7,988 bases of DNA from the NCBI GenBank assembly GCA_003228965.1, contig QIGP01000370.1, positions 1-7,988 of the forward strand. The letters run 5' to 3'. This document shows, one piece after another, positions 1 through 6,437 of this stretch (positions are counted from its first letter, which is position 1; each line of letters begins with the position of its first letter). The notes below the pieces were generated by a model. That model made no database searches. It was given only the letters and a program-made list of their open reading frames with translations, and had not been told where the DNA came from. This DNA is from Gammaproteobacteria bacterium. Lineage in GTDB: Bacteria; Pseudomonadota; Gammaproteobacteria; Steroidobacterales; SZUA-146. Made by a program: the position numbers and the translations under genes.

Positions 1-237
1 ACCGGCAACGGTGTCTTCGCTGCCTGCAGCTGCTCCGGTTAAAGCCCAGGTGTTGGTCGTGCCGTCGTCAACAACCAGCGTGTTAGCGCCCACAGCCCCA
101 TTAATCTGGCCAGAAAGAGAACCGCCTGTGGTAACGCCAAAGGCATCGGTGTCAGTACCGCCCTGCAGGGAATTAATGGCCGAAAACGTAAGGCCATTCA
201 ACGTGCCGCCATCGGCTGCGTTGACGACCCACGTATT
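1..237 (-). repeat. Start of ~61-residue NTW-type repeat array in TpsA
   Basis: Residues 671-731 of the exoprotein (bases 237-55) form one unit. It starts NTWVV and contains GGTLNGLTF, a LQGGTDTDAF stretch and GGSLSGQINGAVGANTL. A second unit starts NTWAL at base 54, exactly 183 nt (61 codons) later, and runs off the window. Similar units, with NTW, an NG..F..I..L.GG..D.F core and SG.I.G..G.NTL, recur in tandem in large secreted adhesins. Only one complete unit is visible, so the copy number and how well the units are conserved cannot be judged here. Confidence 0.6.
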
Positions 238-2247
238 GGCAATGTCATCTCCGACCAGGATATCCATTCCTGCACCACCGTTTATGGCGCTTCCGACACC
301 GCCCACAACATTACCAAGTTCAATAATGGAGCCTCCATCATCAAATCCCGCGGTTATAGAGAGCACTGCAGCACCCGCATCTATACCTCCGTTGTTTGTG
401 AAATTAGTGTCCGCCCGCACCGCCACGCCGCCGGTTGCCAAGATGTCACCATTGTTCGTGAAGTTGATACTGGTTGTATCGAATATACCGCCATTCAGAG
501 TAATAATTCCGCTGCCGACGGCTCCCGTGCCAACAGAAATGTCGCCGCCCGCAATAAGAGAAAGATTCAGCGTATTAACTACATCTGGATCGCTATCCAA
601 TATGGTGCCGTTAAGGAAGATGTCCCCATCGGCAGTGAGATTGAGCGTATTCGCATCAACCAGATTGAAATCCAAAGTCGTGCCCAAGGTAAGCGTAATA
701 TCGCCGTCGCCGACACCAGCACCCGTCAGTAATGTGACGTCCCCCAGCAGCAACGCGTCTTGAATAAGATCTACGCCTATTTGAGCTGCGTTTTCGCCTG
801 CTGCGTTCGCCAGACTCGTGAATATCGTATCCGGCGGCGCGGTTGTGTCATCAGCATCCAGGGAATCATTGACACCAGCGGCAGCAACAATCTCGATGCT
901 AATTGGATCAATCAGCCATTCGCCCCCATTCCCTACTGACGCTGAAACGTCAGGCACAGCGGTTACGACTAAGCCACCCTTACTCGAAGTTTCAATGAAT
1001 CCGCCACTACCACCAAGCGCGCCGCCCCGTGCAGTAATGTCACCGTGCACAACTGTAGCCACGTCACTCCATATAGCAACTTCACCACCATTGCCGTTCA
1101 TTGTGGCATCGGCATTAATGGTTGTCTCTGATCCAACGTACGTATAGCTTGCGTTACTAATTGAGCTGTCGTTGCCTTGTATGCCGCCGCCAACGTGAAT
1201 GGTACCGCCGCCGTTCTCACCAGATGCAGTTAGTGTCGCGTTACCTAACACACCGGTTTTGTCGCCACTGATCTGAATCAAGCCACCGGCGCCACCTTTG
1301 CCGCTAACGTCGAGGGTGCCGGATGTCGACACGATAGAATTGCTGCCGCTGTTACCAATGAGCCGAATAATACCGCCTGAGTTATCAATACGTGAGGCTC
1401 GAATTGTGCCTTCGTTGTTAACTACGCTTGTGAATACGTCTTTTGCCGCGTTCCCGGACAGCAGCACCTGACCGCCGTCGGCGAGAATCTGGCCTTGGTT
1501 CGCTACCGCCGAGTCAACGCCCTCAGCGTTTTCGACAACGGGCTCTCCGACGGCAAATAACAACATGCCGTCACCTTCAAAATTCAGAGTTGCCTGGCGA
1601 CCGGCGACCAAATTAACCTGGCCGTATTCAGCAACAATTATCCCTTCATTACTTACCGAATCACCGATAAGACTGACAGAGCCTCCGGGCCCAGCGGTAA
1701 TTTCACCACGGTTAATTATGCGTGCACCGCTAGAATTCGCCAACGCTCTCAAGTCGTAATTGCCCGTCCTAAAGTCTTCCAGCGACAGTTCGAGGCTACT
1801 GGCCACCAAACTCTGAATGTTAATACGCGCCGATTCGCCAAAAAGTATACCGTTTGGATTGAGCAACAATATTTGGCCATTTGCGTCAATGGCACCGAAG
1901 ATTTGACTCGGGTTTTGGTCAAAAATCCTGTTAAGCGCTGTTGACGAGGACGAGGGCTGCTGAAAAATCACAGTTTCGTTAGCACCAACATTAAACGTTC
2001 TCCAATCAATCGACAGACGATCAGAGTGCTGGCGAATAATGGTCGTATTGCTGCGCGAGTTGTCAATTGCCCCGCTTCCGGACCGAATCTCACCGTCCTG
2101 CGGCCCGCCGTAAACGGCTATGGTTGAGGACGCTACAAAACAGGTAACGAGCGTCTTTCGGCAAAAGTTAAAGAATCGAGTTGTATCTGTCCGACGACCT
2201 GCGCCGTTTCGATTTGCTCTTTTTGTTACTTTCTTGTCCATGTTCAT
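1..2247 (-). CDS. TpsA filamentous-haemagglutinin-like exoprotein, N-terminal part (3' end beyond window)
   Basis: The minus-strand frame is open from ATG 2247 to base 1, giving 749 codons with no stop, so the C-terminus is missing. This is the secreted partner of a two-partner secretion system: Sec export, then passage through the neighbouring TpsB, usually to form a long beta-helical adhesin or toxin carrier. Residues 1-31 are very basic, followed by a hydrophobic core (about 32-46); cleavage near G47 is plausible. Residues about 48-165 form the TPS (haemagglutination activity) domain, with DQNPSQIFG at 111-119, the hallmark NPNGILFG at 130-137 and ARINIQSLVASSL at 140-152. Gly/Asn-rich beta-helix sequence follows, then GGFIET (415-420) and GGEWLIDP (441-448), a motif pair common in large TpsA proteins. 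NTW repeats begin at 671. The start has GGAG six bases upstream. An in-frame ATG at 2271 lacks an obvious RBS. The mature visible part has no cysteine. Substrate and role are unknown. Confidence 0.93.
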   Translation of the reverse strand, partial: MNMDKKVTKRANRNGAGRRTDTTRFFNFCRKTLVTCFVASSTIAVYGGPQDGEIRSGSGAIDNSRSNTTIIRQHSDRLSIDWRTFNVGANETVIFQQPSSSSTALNRIFDQNPSQIFGAIDANGQILLLNPNGILFGESARINIQSLVASSLELSLEDFRTGNYDLRALANSSGARIINRGEITAGPGGSVSLIGDSVSNEGIIVAEYGQVNLVAGRQATLNFEGDGMLLFAVGEPVVENAEGVDSAVANQGQILADGGQVLLSGNAAKDVFTSVVNNEGTIRASRIDNSGGIIRLIGNSGSNSIVSTSGTLDVSGKGGAGGLIQISGDKTGVLGNATLTASGENGGGTIHVGGGIQGNDSSISNASYTYVGSETTINADATMNGNGGEVAIWSDVATVVHGDITARGGALGGSGGFIETSSKGGLVVTAVPDVSASVGNGGEWLIDPISIEIVAAAGVNDSLDADDTTAPPDTIFTSLANAAGENAAQIGVDLIQDALLLGDVTLLTGAGVGDGDITLTLGTTLDFNLVDANTLNLTADGDIFLNGTILDSDPDVVNTLNLSLIAGGDISVGTGAVGSGIITLNGGIFDTTSINFTNNGDILATGGVAVRADTNFTNNGGIDAGAAVLSITAGFDDGGSIIELGNVVGGVGSAINGGAGMDILVGDDIANTWVVNAADGGTLNGLTFSAINSLQGGTDTDAFGVTTGGSLSGQINGAVGANTLVVDDGTTNTWALTGAAAGSEDTVAG

Positions 2248-2261
2248 TTTTGTCTCCAGAC

Positions 2262-2297
2262 GTCGTTGCATGGAATTTAATTCAACTTTGCAACGAC
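2262..2297 (-). promoter_or_regulatory. Intercistronic inverted repeat upstream of the TpsA RBS
   Basis: The arms GTCGTTGCA (2262-2270) and TGCAACGAC (2289-2297) are perfect 9-bp reverse complements separated by 18 nt. In the tpsB-tpsA transcript they could form a hairpin whose 3' arm ends four bases before the GGAG (2257-2254) that serves the TpsA start. There is no T-run after it, so it does not look like a terminator. It could modulate translation or mRNA stability between the two genes, or bind a protein. The function is inferred from position only. Confidence 0.4.
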
Positions 2298-2327
2298 CAA
2301 ATAAAAGAGGGGAAATCGTCCCGTAGC

Positions 2328-4133
2328 TTAGAAAGAGTAGTTAAAACTAAAGTAAACCTGAGGATCGTCGCCGTCGCTTGGGTCCAGACCACTATTAGGT
2401 TTAGCGACGTCAAGTCGCATCCAGAAGGTTCCGGGAAGACGAAAATCCACACCCAGACCGTAGCCGCTTATGTCTCGAGTTTTCTGTTCGCCAAAGGCCG
2501 GGTCCGACAGGTAGCCGCCCGCGTAGTCGAAGAAAACTGATAACCGCAGAACGTCGCCCCAGTTGAATCCACCGAAGGCGCTCTTGTCTGCAAATCCAGG
2601 TGCTGCAAGAATCCATTCCACGGATGCATAGCCCCCCGAATCAACGAGAAATTCAGCAGGAGGGTAGGCACGAACGCTGTTCGGACCACCGAGTGAAAAC
2701 TGCTCCAGGGAAACCAGTAAATCGTCAGAGAACTGGACATTGGTTCTAACTAAAATCTCGCTATGTTCTGTGAGACTCTGAAGTCTCGTAAACTGGCCAT
2801 ACCACTTGACGAAATCACTACCTGCTGAGGTACCGGCTGAGTTTACGCGGCTTGATCCCAAATTTTCACCAACTGTACTATCGGGCAAAGAGCCGAGGAA
2901 ATCGGACAAACCCGTCGAAAAACCTACAGAGGCTCTGTTAAGACCTCGAAAGCGTTTGTCGACAGAATCGTATTGCACCCCGAAATCAAGTACAGATAAT
3001 TTGTCTTCGGCTTGTACAATCCCGGAAGAGGACTCTTCTACGGTAGCTCGCTTCGAGAACAGGTTAACGCTTGCTGTAATGTTGCGCTCACGACCTCGCT
3101 CTAGAATTTTGGAAACACCGACTTGGGCAATCTGAGTATCACCTTCGATATTCGTTGCGTTGATTTGTGAACCACCACCAACGTCAAAAACGTTCTGAAC
3201 ATACGACACGTGTAAATGGGTAGTAGGCGAAAGTACAGGTGACGTGTAAGCCACCGAGCCATAGGTTCCATTTTCAGGACTGTACGTTTGCAAAGCACTC
3301 AGCGTAATGCGATCTGCCAGTCCCAGTAAGTTGTTTAAATGAGCAGACGCCAGAAGCCGGTTTTCACCGGTGAACTCACTGCCATGGTTGTCGGCTGAAA
3401 TCTGCGCTGAAAACGGGTCTTCGTCGTGGACGCTTAAGGTTAAGTTGGTTGTGCCCAGTGTTTCACCGGGACTAAACACGCCCGCGACAGCGATACCCGG
3501 GTAATCCCGTAACATGAGTACGGCCTCTTCAACACTTTTCTTATCAACTGCACCACCAGCCAATGGCTCTAAAGGTCGCTTAAGAAGCGTGTCTTTATAG
3601 CGACCGTTACCCTCGGTAACGACCCGCCCCATTTTCCCTTCCATAATGTGAATCCAAACGATGTTATCGGTAATCGTTTGTTCGGGGAGAAACACTTGCG
3701 CCAGCATCATGCCGTCCAGGCGCAGTTTGTTTTGAATTTCAACCGTTATCTCTTGAATCTGTCCTAACGTGAAGCCGCCTGAAGGTTGATTGCTCACGGC
3801 GTTTGCAAGGACTGCTTCTACCTCTGCTATATATTCACCACCGCGCCACGCCGACTCTGCTCGCCGGTTAGCTAATAAGTGAAAATGCGATACATCAATT
3901 TTTGGCCCTTCATCGACATCTTGCTCAAGACGTTCGATCAGCGGTCGTACAACGACCGCCTCTTCCTGCGGCGTAACAGGGCGCCGCTGCTCTGTTAAGT
4001 CTGGTAAAGCTCCCCCGGGCGTCGCACCTCCGGGTAGAGCTTGTGCATTCACCGACGACATGAATAGCAGTTGAACTACGGCGGCTGAAACTACCGCAAT
4101 TTTGGCTTTGTTAGACACACTGTACTCCCGCAT
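2328..4133 (-). CDS. TpsB two-partner secretion outer-membrane transporter (FhaC/ShlB family)
   Basis: A 601-residue protein of normal length for TpsB transporters, which sit in the outer membrane and pass the cognate TpsA through a 16-stranded barrel. Residues 1-30 are a signal peptide (basic n-region, AVVSAAVVQLLFM core, cleavage after VNA). A Pro/Gly-rich stretch follows, then two POTRA-like domains (about 77-167 and 168-238). The rest (about 240-601) is the barrel. GGPNSVRAYP at 482-491 is the L6-loop motif with the key arginine R488, in a VRAY form rather than VRGY/VRGF. FFDYAG at 534-539 fits the barrel-wall FxDxG-type motif, and the protein ends in phenylalanine, as outer-membrane barrels do. 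The ATG at 4133 has only a poor RBS. A GTG at 4118 (codon 6) has GGGAG six bases upstream and would leave an intact signal peptide starting MSNKAK, so it may be the true start. The TpsA gene begins 80 nt downstream, so the two are probably cotranscribed. Confidence 0.95.
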   Translation of the reverse strand: MREYSVSNKAKIAVVSAAVVQLLFMSSVNAQALPGGATPGGALPDLTEQRRPVTPQEEAVVVRPLIERLEQDVDEGPKIDVSHFHLLANRRAESAWRGGEYIAEVEAVLANAVSNQPSGGFTLGQIQEITVEIQNKLRLDGMMLAQVFLPEQTITDNIVWIHIMEGKMGRVVTEGNGRYKDTLLKRPLEPLAGGAVDKKSVEEAVLMLRDYPGIAVAGVFSPGETLGTTNLTLSVHDEDPFSAQISADNHGSEFTGENRLLASAHLNNLLGLADRITLSALQTYSPENGTYGSVAYTSPVLSPTTHLHVSYVQNVFDVGGGSQINATNIEGDTQIAQVGVSKILERGRERNITASVNLFSKRATVEESSSGIVQAEDKLSVLDFGVQYDSVDKRFRGLNRASVGFSTGLSDFLGSLPDSTVGENLGSSRVNSAGTSAGSDFVKWYGQFTRLQSLTEHSEILVRTNVQFSDDLLVSLEQFSLGGPNSVRAYPPAEFLVDSGGYASVEWILAAPGFADKSAFGGFNWGDVLRLSVFFDYAGGYLSDPAFGEQKTRDISGYGLGVDFRLPGTFWMRLDVAKPNSGLDPSDGDDPQVYFSFNYSF

Positions 4134-4139
4134 TCGTTA

Positions 4140-4153
4140 CCGACACGTGTCGG
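4140..4153. promoter_or_regulatory. Perfect 14-bp palindrome CCGACACGTGTCGG before tpsB
   Basis: CCGACACGTGTCGG reads identically on both strands. It ends six bases before the annotated ATG of the transporter, or 21 bases before the alternative GTG at 4118. A fully symmetric site of this length is a good candidate operator for a dimeric regulator. In RNA, a hairpin here would need some central bases unpaired and would mask the ATG 4133 initiation region. Which of these applies, if either, cannot be told from sequence. Confidence 0.45.
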
Positions 4154-4195
4154 CACCCCTTGAATTATGTTGGCAATCACTTCCATGGCATAACC

Positions 4196-4214
4196 ATCCA
4201 TTTTGAGAATGGAT
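4196..4214. repeat. 7-bp inverted repeat, 5-nt loop
   Basis: ATCCATT (4196-4202) and AATGGAT (4208-4214) are perfect reverse complements around TTGAG. No T-run follows on either strand, so a protein-binding site or a small mRNA hairpin in the tpsB leader is more likely than a terminator. A repeat this short could arise by chance in an AT-rich gap. Confidence 0.3.
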
Positions 4215-4268
4215 AAGAAGTCAGAATCATGTTTACTTGCATTCTTTCGCCTACACTAGCTCACAACC

Positions 4269-4289
4269 ACTCTGGATTCTACTCAGAGT
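4269..4289. repeat. 6-bp inverted repeat, 9-nt spacer
   Basis: ACTCTG (4269-4274) and CAGAGT (4284-4289) are reverse complements. The half-site spacing of 15 bp centre to centre is compatible with a dimeric regulator site. There is no terminator-like T-run. The evidence is weak and rests on the repeat alone. Confidence 0.22.
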
Positions 4290-4303
4290 TCTGATTAGTT
4301 TCT

Positions 4304-4332
4304 AGCTTGCCTTTGCACAAAGCTTGCCATTG
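4304..4332. repeat. Direct repeat AGCTTGCC(T/A)TTG, 17-bp period
   Basis: AGCTTGCCTTTG (4304-4315) and AGCTTGCCATTG (4321-4332) match at 11 of 12 positions with a 17-bp period. Two tandem copies upstream of an operon can be paired regulator sites. The second copy overlaps the sigma-54-like element at 4314-4329, so one of the two readings may be accidental. Confidence 0.4.
4314..4329 (-). promoter_or_regulatory. Weak sigma-54-like promoter element upstream of tpsB
   Basis: On the minus strand TGGCAAGCTTTGTGCA has the invariant GG (4328-4327) and GC (4316-4315) separated by the required 10 nt. It resembles the -24/-12 consensus TGGCACG-N4-TTGCA with mismatches at the C of CACG and the first T of TTGC. 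Transcription would start near 4303, giving a leader of about 170 nt before tpsB. Such partial matches are common by chance, and no activator site is recognised. Confidence 0.22.
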
Positions 4333-4389
4333 TCGCAAATCACTACACGCCACCTGTTTAATAGCGAGAAAAGGGACAGAAACCCCTCA

Positions 4390-6414
4390 TCAAAATTCGC
4401 GTGCTACGCGAAAACCTACATAAACGAACCGGCCGCTTGAAGCCTCGGACGCTCTGGCAGAGGATCGCAAGTCAGAGGCACGGTCTTGGTAGGAGCCACC
4501 ACGAACGACTCTTTTTGAGCTTGCTGTGCCGTCGTACGGCGCCTGGCCACCGACAGTGTCGGTGTAATTTTCACGCCAGGCATCGGCCACCCACTCACTG
4601 GCGTTGCCGACTACATGTTTGAGTCCAAGCTTGTTGCTAATGATTAACGCACCATCAACGATAACCGGTTGCGCGCGTCTCTTCGAGTCACTGAAACGTG
4701 CCTGTAAGAAACTTATTTCATCGCCAAACGGATAGTCCGTTTGCGATCCCGCACGGGCCGCGTACTCCCACTCCGCCTCGCTCGGTAGTCGATACGTCGC
4801 GCCGGTTTGCTGTGACAACCACTGTGTATACGCACTGGCTTCTTCCCAACTCACGTTCACTACAGGCAACTGGTCATCGCCCCACGGATTATCCGGGCAG
4901 GCACTGTCGGTAGCCGAGCAGAATTTTCCAAATTGACTAAACGAAACTTCAAAAGCACCCAATGCAAATCCTTTGGAGATAGTTACATCATGTACCGGCT
5001 TCTCTTCGGCGCGTTTACTGCTCCCCATTTTGAACGTACCGGCTCGAACAACGGCGAGTTTAGGTCCTTGCGAACCATCGTTAAACGTGTCGCGACAAAA
5101 CTTGCGCCGCTTGCTCAACAGCACCGCGTGACATCGTGCAGTTCTGGTACCGGGTATCACAGTAACCGCAGCATCACTTGCTTGAGGATCGACTGTCGCT
5201 TGTTGATTTGCATTTTCACCAGGTGCCAACTTGCCTGTTGTACTGACTGACGTAGCCATTGCGCCATCTTTTGCGGTAAGCAGGCCAGCAGTACTGCTGC
5301 CTGGATCAGCTGTTGAATTTGACTCATCACTGTCCGCAACAACAGGCACAGCCTCTATTGCCTTCGTGCCAGCGGAATCGCTTGCGATTTTCCCTGCTAC
5401 AACAGTTGAATCTGGCCTGGTTGTGTCGCTTGGGTCTGAGTCCGCTTCTTCGGTTGTCGCCGGCTGACTCGCCTGTGCAGGCGACGCACTGTCCACGGGT
5501 TGACTCGTGTCCATTGTGGCACTATTTGCGCTCTGGTTCTCATCGGACGTTTTGATCTGCGTTGCTACCACAACTTTGGTTGATGGCTGCCGGGCTTGTT
5601 CAGAGGCGACTTCACCAGGCATCAAGGGTGCGCTAATTTTTTCTTGATTAGACTGAGTTTGCATTTGTTCTTTTCGTGTATTTTGCACACTGGCAAAACG
5701 CGACTCTACGCGCAAATCCAAACTGACTGCCAATTGCTTCAGCGCGTCTGTCGTGGCCGACGGTCGATTTGCATCGGAGAGCTCCGAAAATTTCAGGCGA
5801 TCACGAAGCACGCGTGCGAATTCTCGATACCAACCTGTATTCTTGGCCTCCAGACGCTCCTGTTCCGAAAGATCCGCCCAGTCCCTCGCAAAACGACGAA
5901 TACTGCCCGGCGTCCAATCCTCGTCTGAGGCAAATTGTTCGATGACACCCTGAGCCTGAGCAGAATCGGCTGGTACGGGCGTTGCGTCAACACTCACACT
6001 TTCGGTTGGGCCTTCGCCACTTGTCACTAACCAAAAAACACCAACGGCAAGTAACGCAAGTAGCAAGGCTCCGATAAACAAACCGGCTTTACCCTGCCTG
6101 GAAGGAGGTGGTGTACCCGATTTATCTTCAAAAGCGGCCAACGGGTCGTCGGGATCGGGACGCGTTTTAGCCGGAGACGGCTTGGCAGCACGTTTTGGTG
6201 CAGTCGTGGAGGGCGCTTCTTCTACGACGCTGGCAGATTTAACCTGAGGTTCGCGGGGGCGCGTCCTGGCAGGCTCGTCCGGTGCGTCCCACTCTCCTGT
6301 AACCGCCCGCTCTAACAACGCCCGACGCAGTCTGCGATAGTCGGGAGTTGGTAAAAGCGCACTCTCGTGTTCTTTTACCAGAATACGCAGTTGTTCCTTG
6401 ATCGTCCGTTTCAT
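4390..6414 (-). CDS. Membrane-anchored SUMF1/FGE-like domain protein, non-catalytic
   Basis: A 674-residue protein. Residues 1-109 are charged and then proline-rich, without a signal peptide. Residues 111-131 form one transmembrane helix preceded by RQGK, placing the N-terminus in the cytoplasm and the rest in the periplasm. About 155-250 is helical and about 251-423 a Ser/Thr/Ala/Asp-rich linker. Residues 450-674 are a SUMF1/FGE-sulfatase fold: TFKMGS (460-465), RLPSEAEWEYAAR (543-555), GNASEW (604-609), RVVRGGSY (636-643), and GFRVAR near the end. By eye alignment to human SUMF1, catalytic Cys336 and Cys341 correspond to Asp and Leu after RGGSY, so formylglycine formation is unlikely. Binding or regulation is more plausible, as for TagR in type VI secretion control. 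Pairs C428/C440 and C499/C506 may be disulfides. The start at 6414 was chosen because it follows the upstream stop by 23 nt with GTGAG nearby. A longer frame from 6516 would overlap the upstream gene. Confidence 0.88.
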   Translation of the reverse strand: MKRTIKEQLRILVKEHESALLPTPDYRRLRRALLERAVTGEWDAPDEPARTRPREPQVKSASVVEEAPSTTAPKRAAKPSPAKTRPDPDDPLAAFEDKSGTPPPSRQGKAGLFIGALLLALLAVGVFWLVTSGEGPTESVSVDATPVPADSAQAQGVIEQFASDEDWTPGSIRRFARDWADLSEQERLEAKNTGWYREFARVLRDRLKFSELSDANRPSATTDALKQLAVSLDLRVESRFASVQNTRKEQMQTQSNQEKISAPLMPGEVASEQARQPSTKVVVATQIKTSDENQSANSATMDTSQPVDSASPAQASQPATTEEADSDPSDTTRPDSTVVAGKIASDSAGTKAIEAVPVVADSDESNSTADPGSSTAGLLTAKDGAMATSVSTTGKLAPGENANQQATVDPQASDAAVTVIPGTRTARCHAVLLSKRRKFCRDTFNDGSQGPKLAVVRAGTFKMGSSKRAEEKPVHDVTISKGFALGAFEVSFSQFGKFCSATDSACPDNPWGDDQLPVVNVSWEEASAYTQWLSQQTGATYRLPSEAEWEYAARAGSQTDYPFGDEISFLQARFSDSKRRAQPVIVDGALIISNKLGLKHVVGNASEWVADAWRENYTDTVGGQAPYDGTASSKRVVRGGSYQDRASDLRSSARASEASSGRFVYVGFRVAREF

Positions 6415-6437
6415 AATCAACTCACGCGTAGCTTTTG

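Larger units (their letters stand above)
4134..4389. other. Non-coding gap between the SUMF1-like gene and tpsB
   Basis: No credible coding frame or RNA gene was found in these 256 nt. The gap is large compared with the 23-nt and 80-nt gaps elsewhere, so it probably carries the promoter of the tpsB-tpsA unit. It holds a near-perfect direct repeat (4304-4332), short inverted repeats (4269-4289 and 4196-4214) and a 14-bp palindrome (4140-4153). On the minus strand CATAAT (4169-4164) resembles a -10 box, but no convincing -35 box lies 16-18 nt upstream, so no sigma-70 promoter is called. No strong terminator for the upstream gene was seen. Confidence 0.6.

Noticed and set aside
11..1147. Long plus-strand open frames (up to 250 codons) opposite the TpsA gene
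   Set aside because: They encode Pro/Ser/Thr/Val-rich low-complexity sequence typical of the antisense of Gly/Asn/Thr-rich beta-helix codons. They have no recognisable domain and the minus-strand frame is continuous with TpsA hallmarks.
2125..2150. Lipoprotein signal in TpsA (LVTC)
   Set aside because: The residue before the cysteine is Thr rather than Gly/Ala/Ser, and TpsA proteins are not normally lipidated at this site.
2120..2540. Plus-strand frames covering the tpsB-tpsA junction
   Set aside because: They overlap the TpsA signal peptide and the TpsB C-terminus, both well supported on the minus strand, and show no RBS or domain.
4369..4387. Possible intrinsic terminator after the SUMF1-like gene (AGGG...CCCTTTT on the minus strand)
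   Set aside because: The stem is only four to five pairs with an 8-nt loop and the T-run is four bases, too weak to call.
4390..4520. SUMF1 C-terminus as a variable region of a diversity-generating retroelement
   Set aside because: The fold is the one used by such variable proteins, but there is no reverse transcriptase, template repeat or Asn/AAY-rich stretch in the window.
4390..5067. Active formylglycine-generating enzyme for sulfatase maturation
   Set aside because: The two catalytic cysteines are replaced by Asp and Leu by eye alignment, and no sulfatase gene is in the window.
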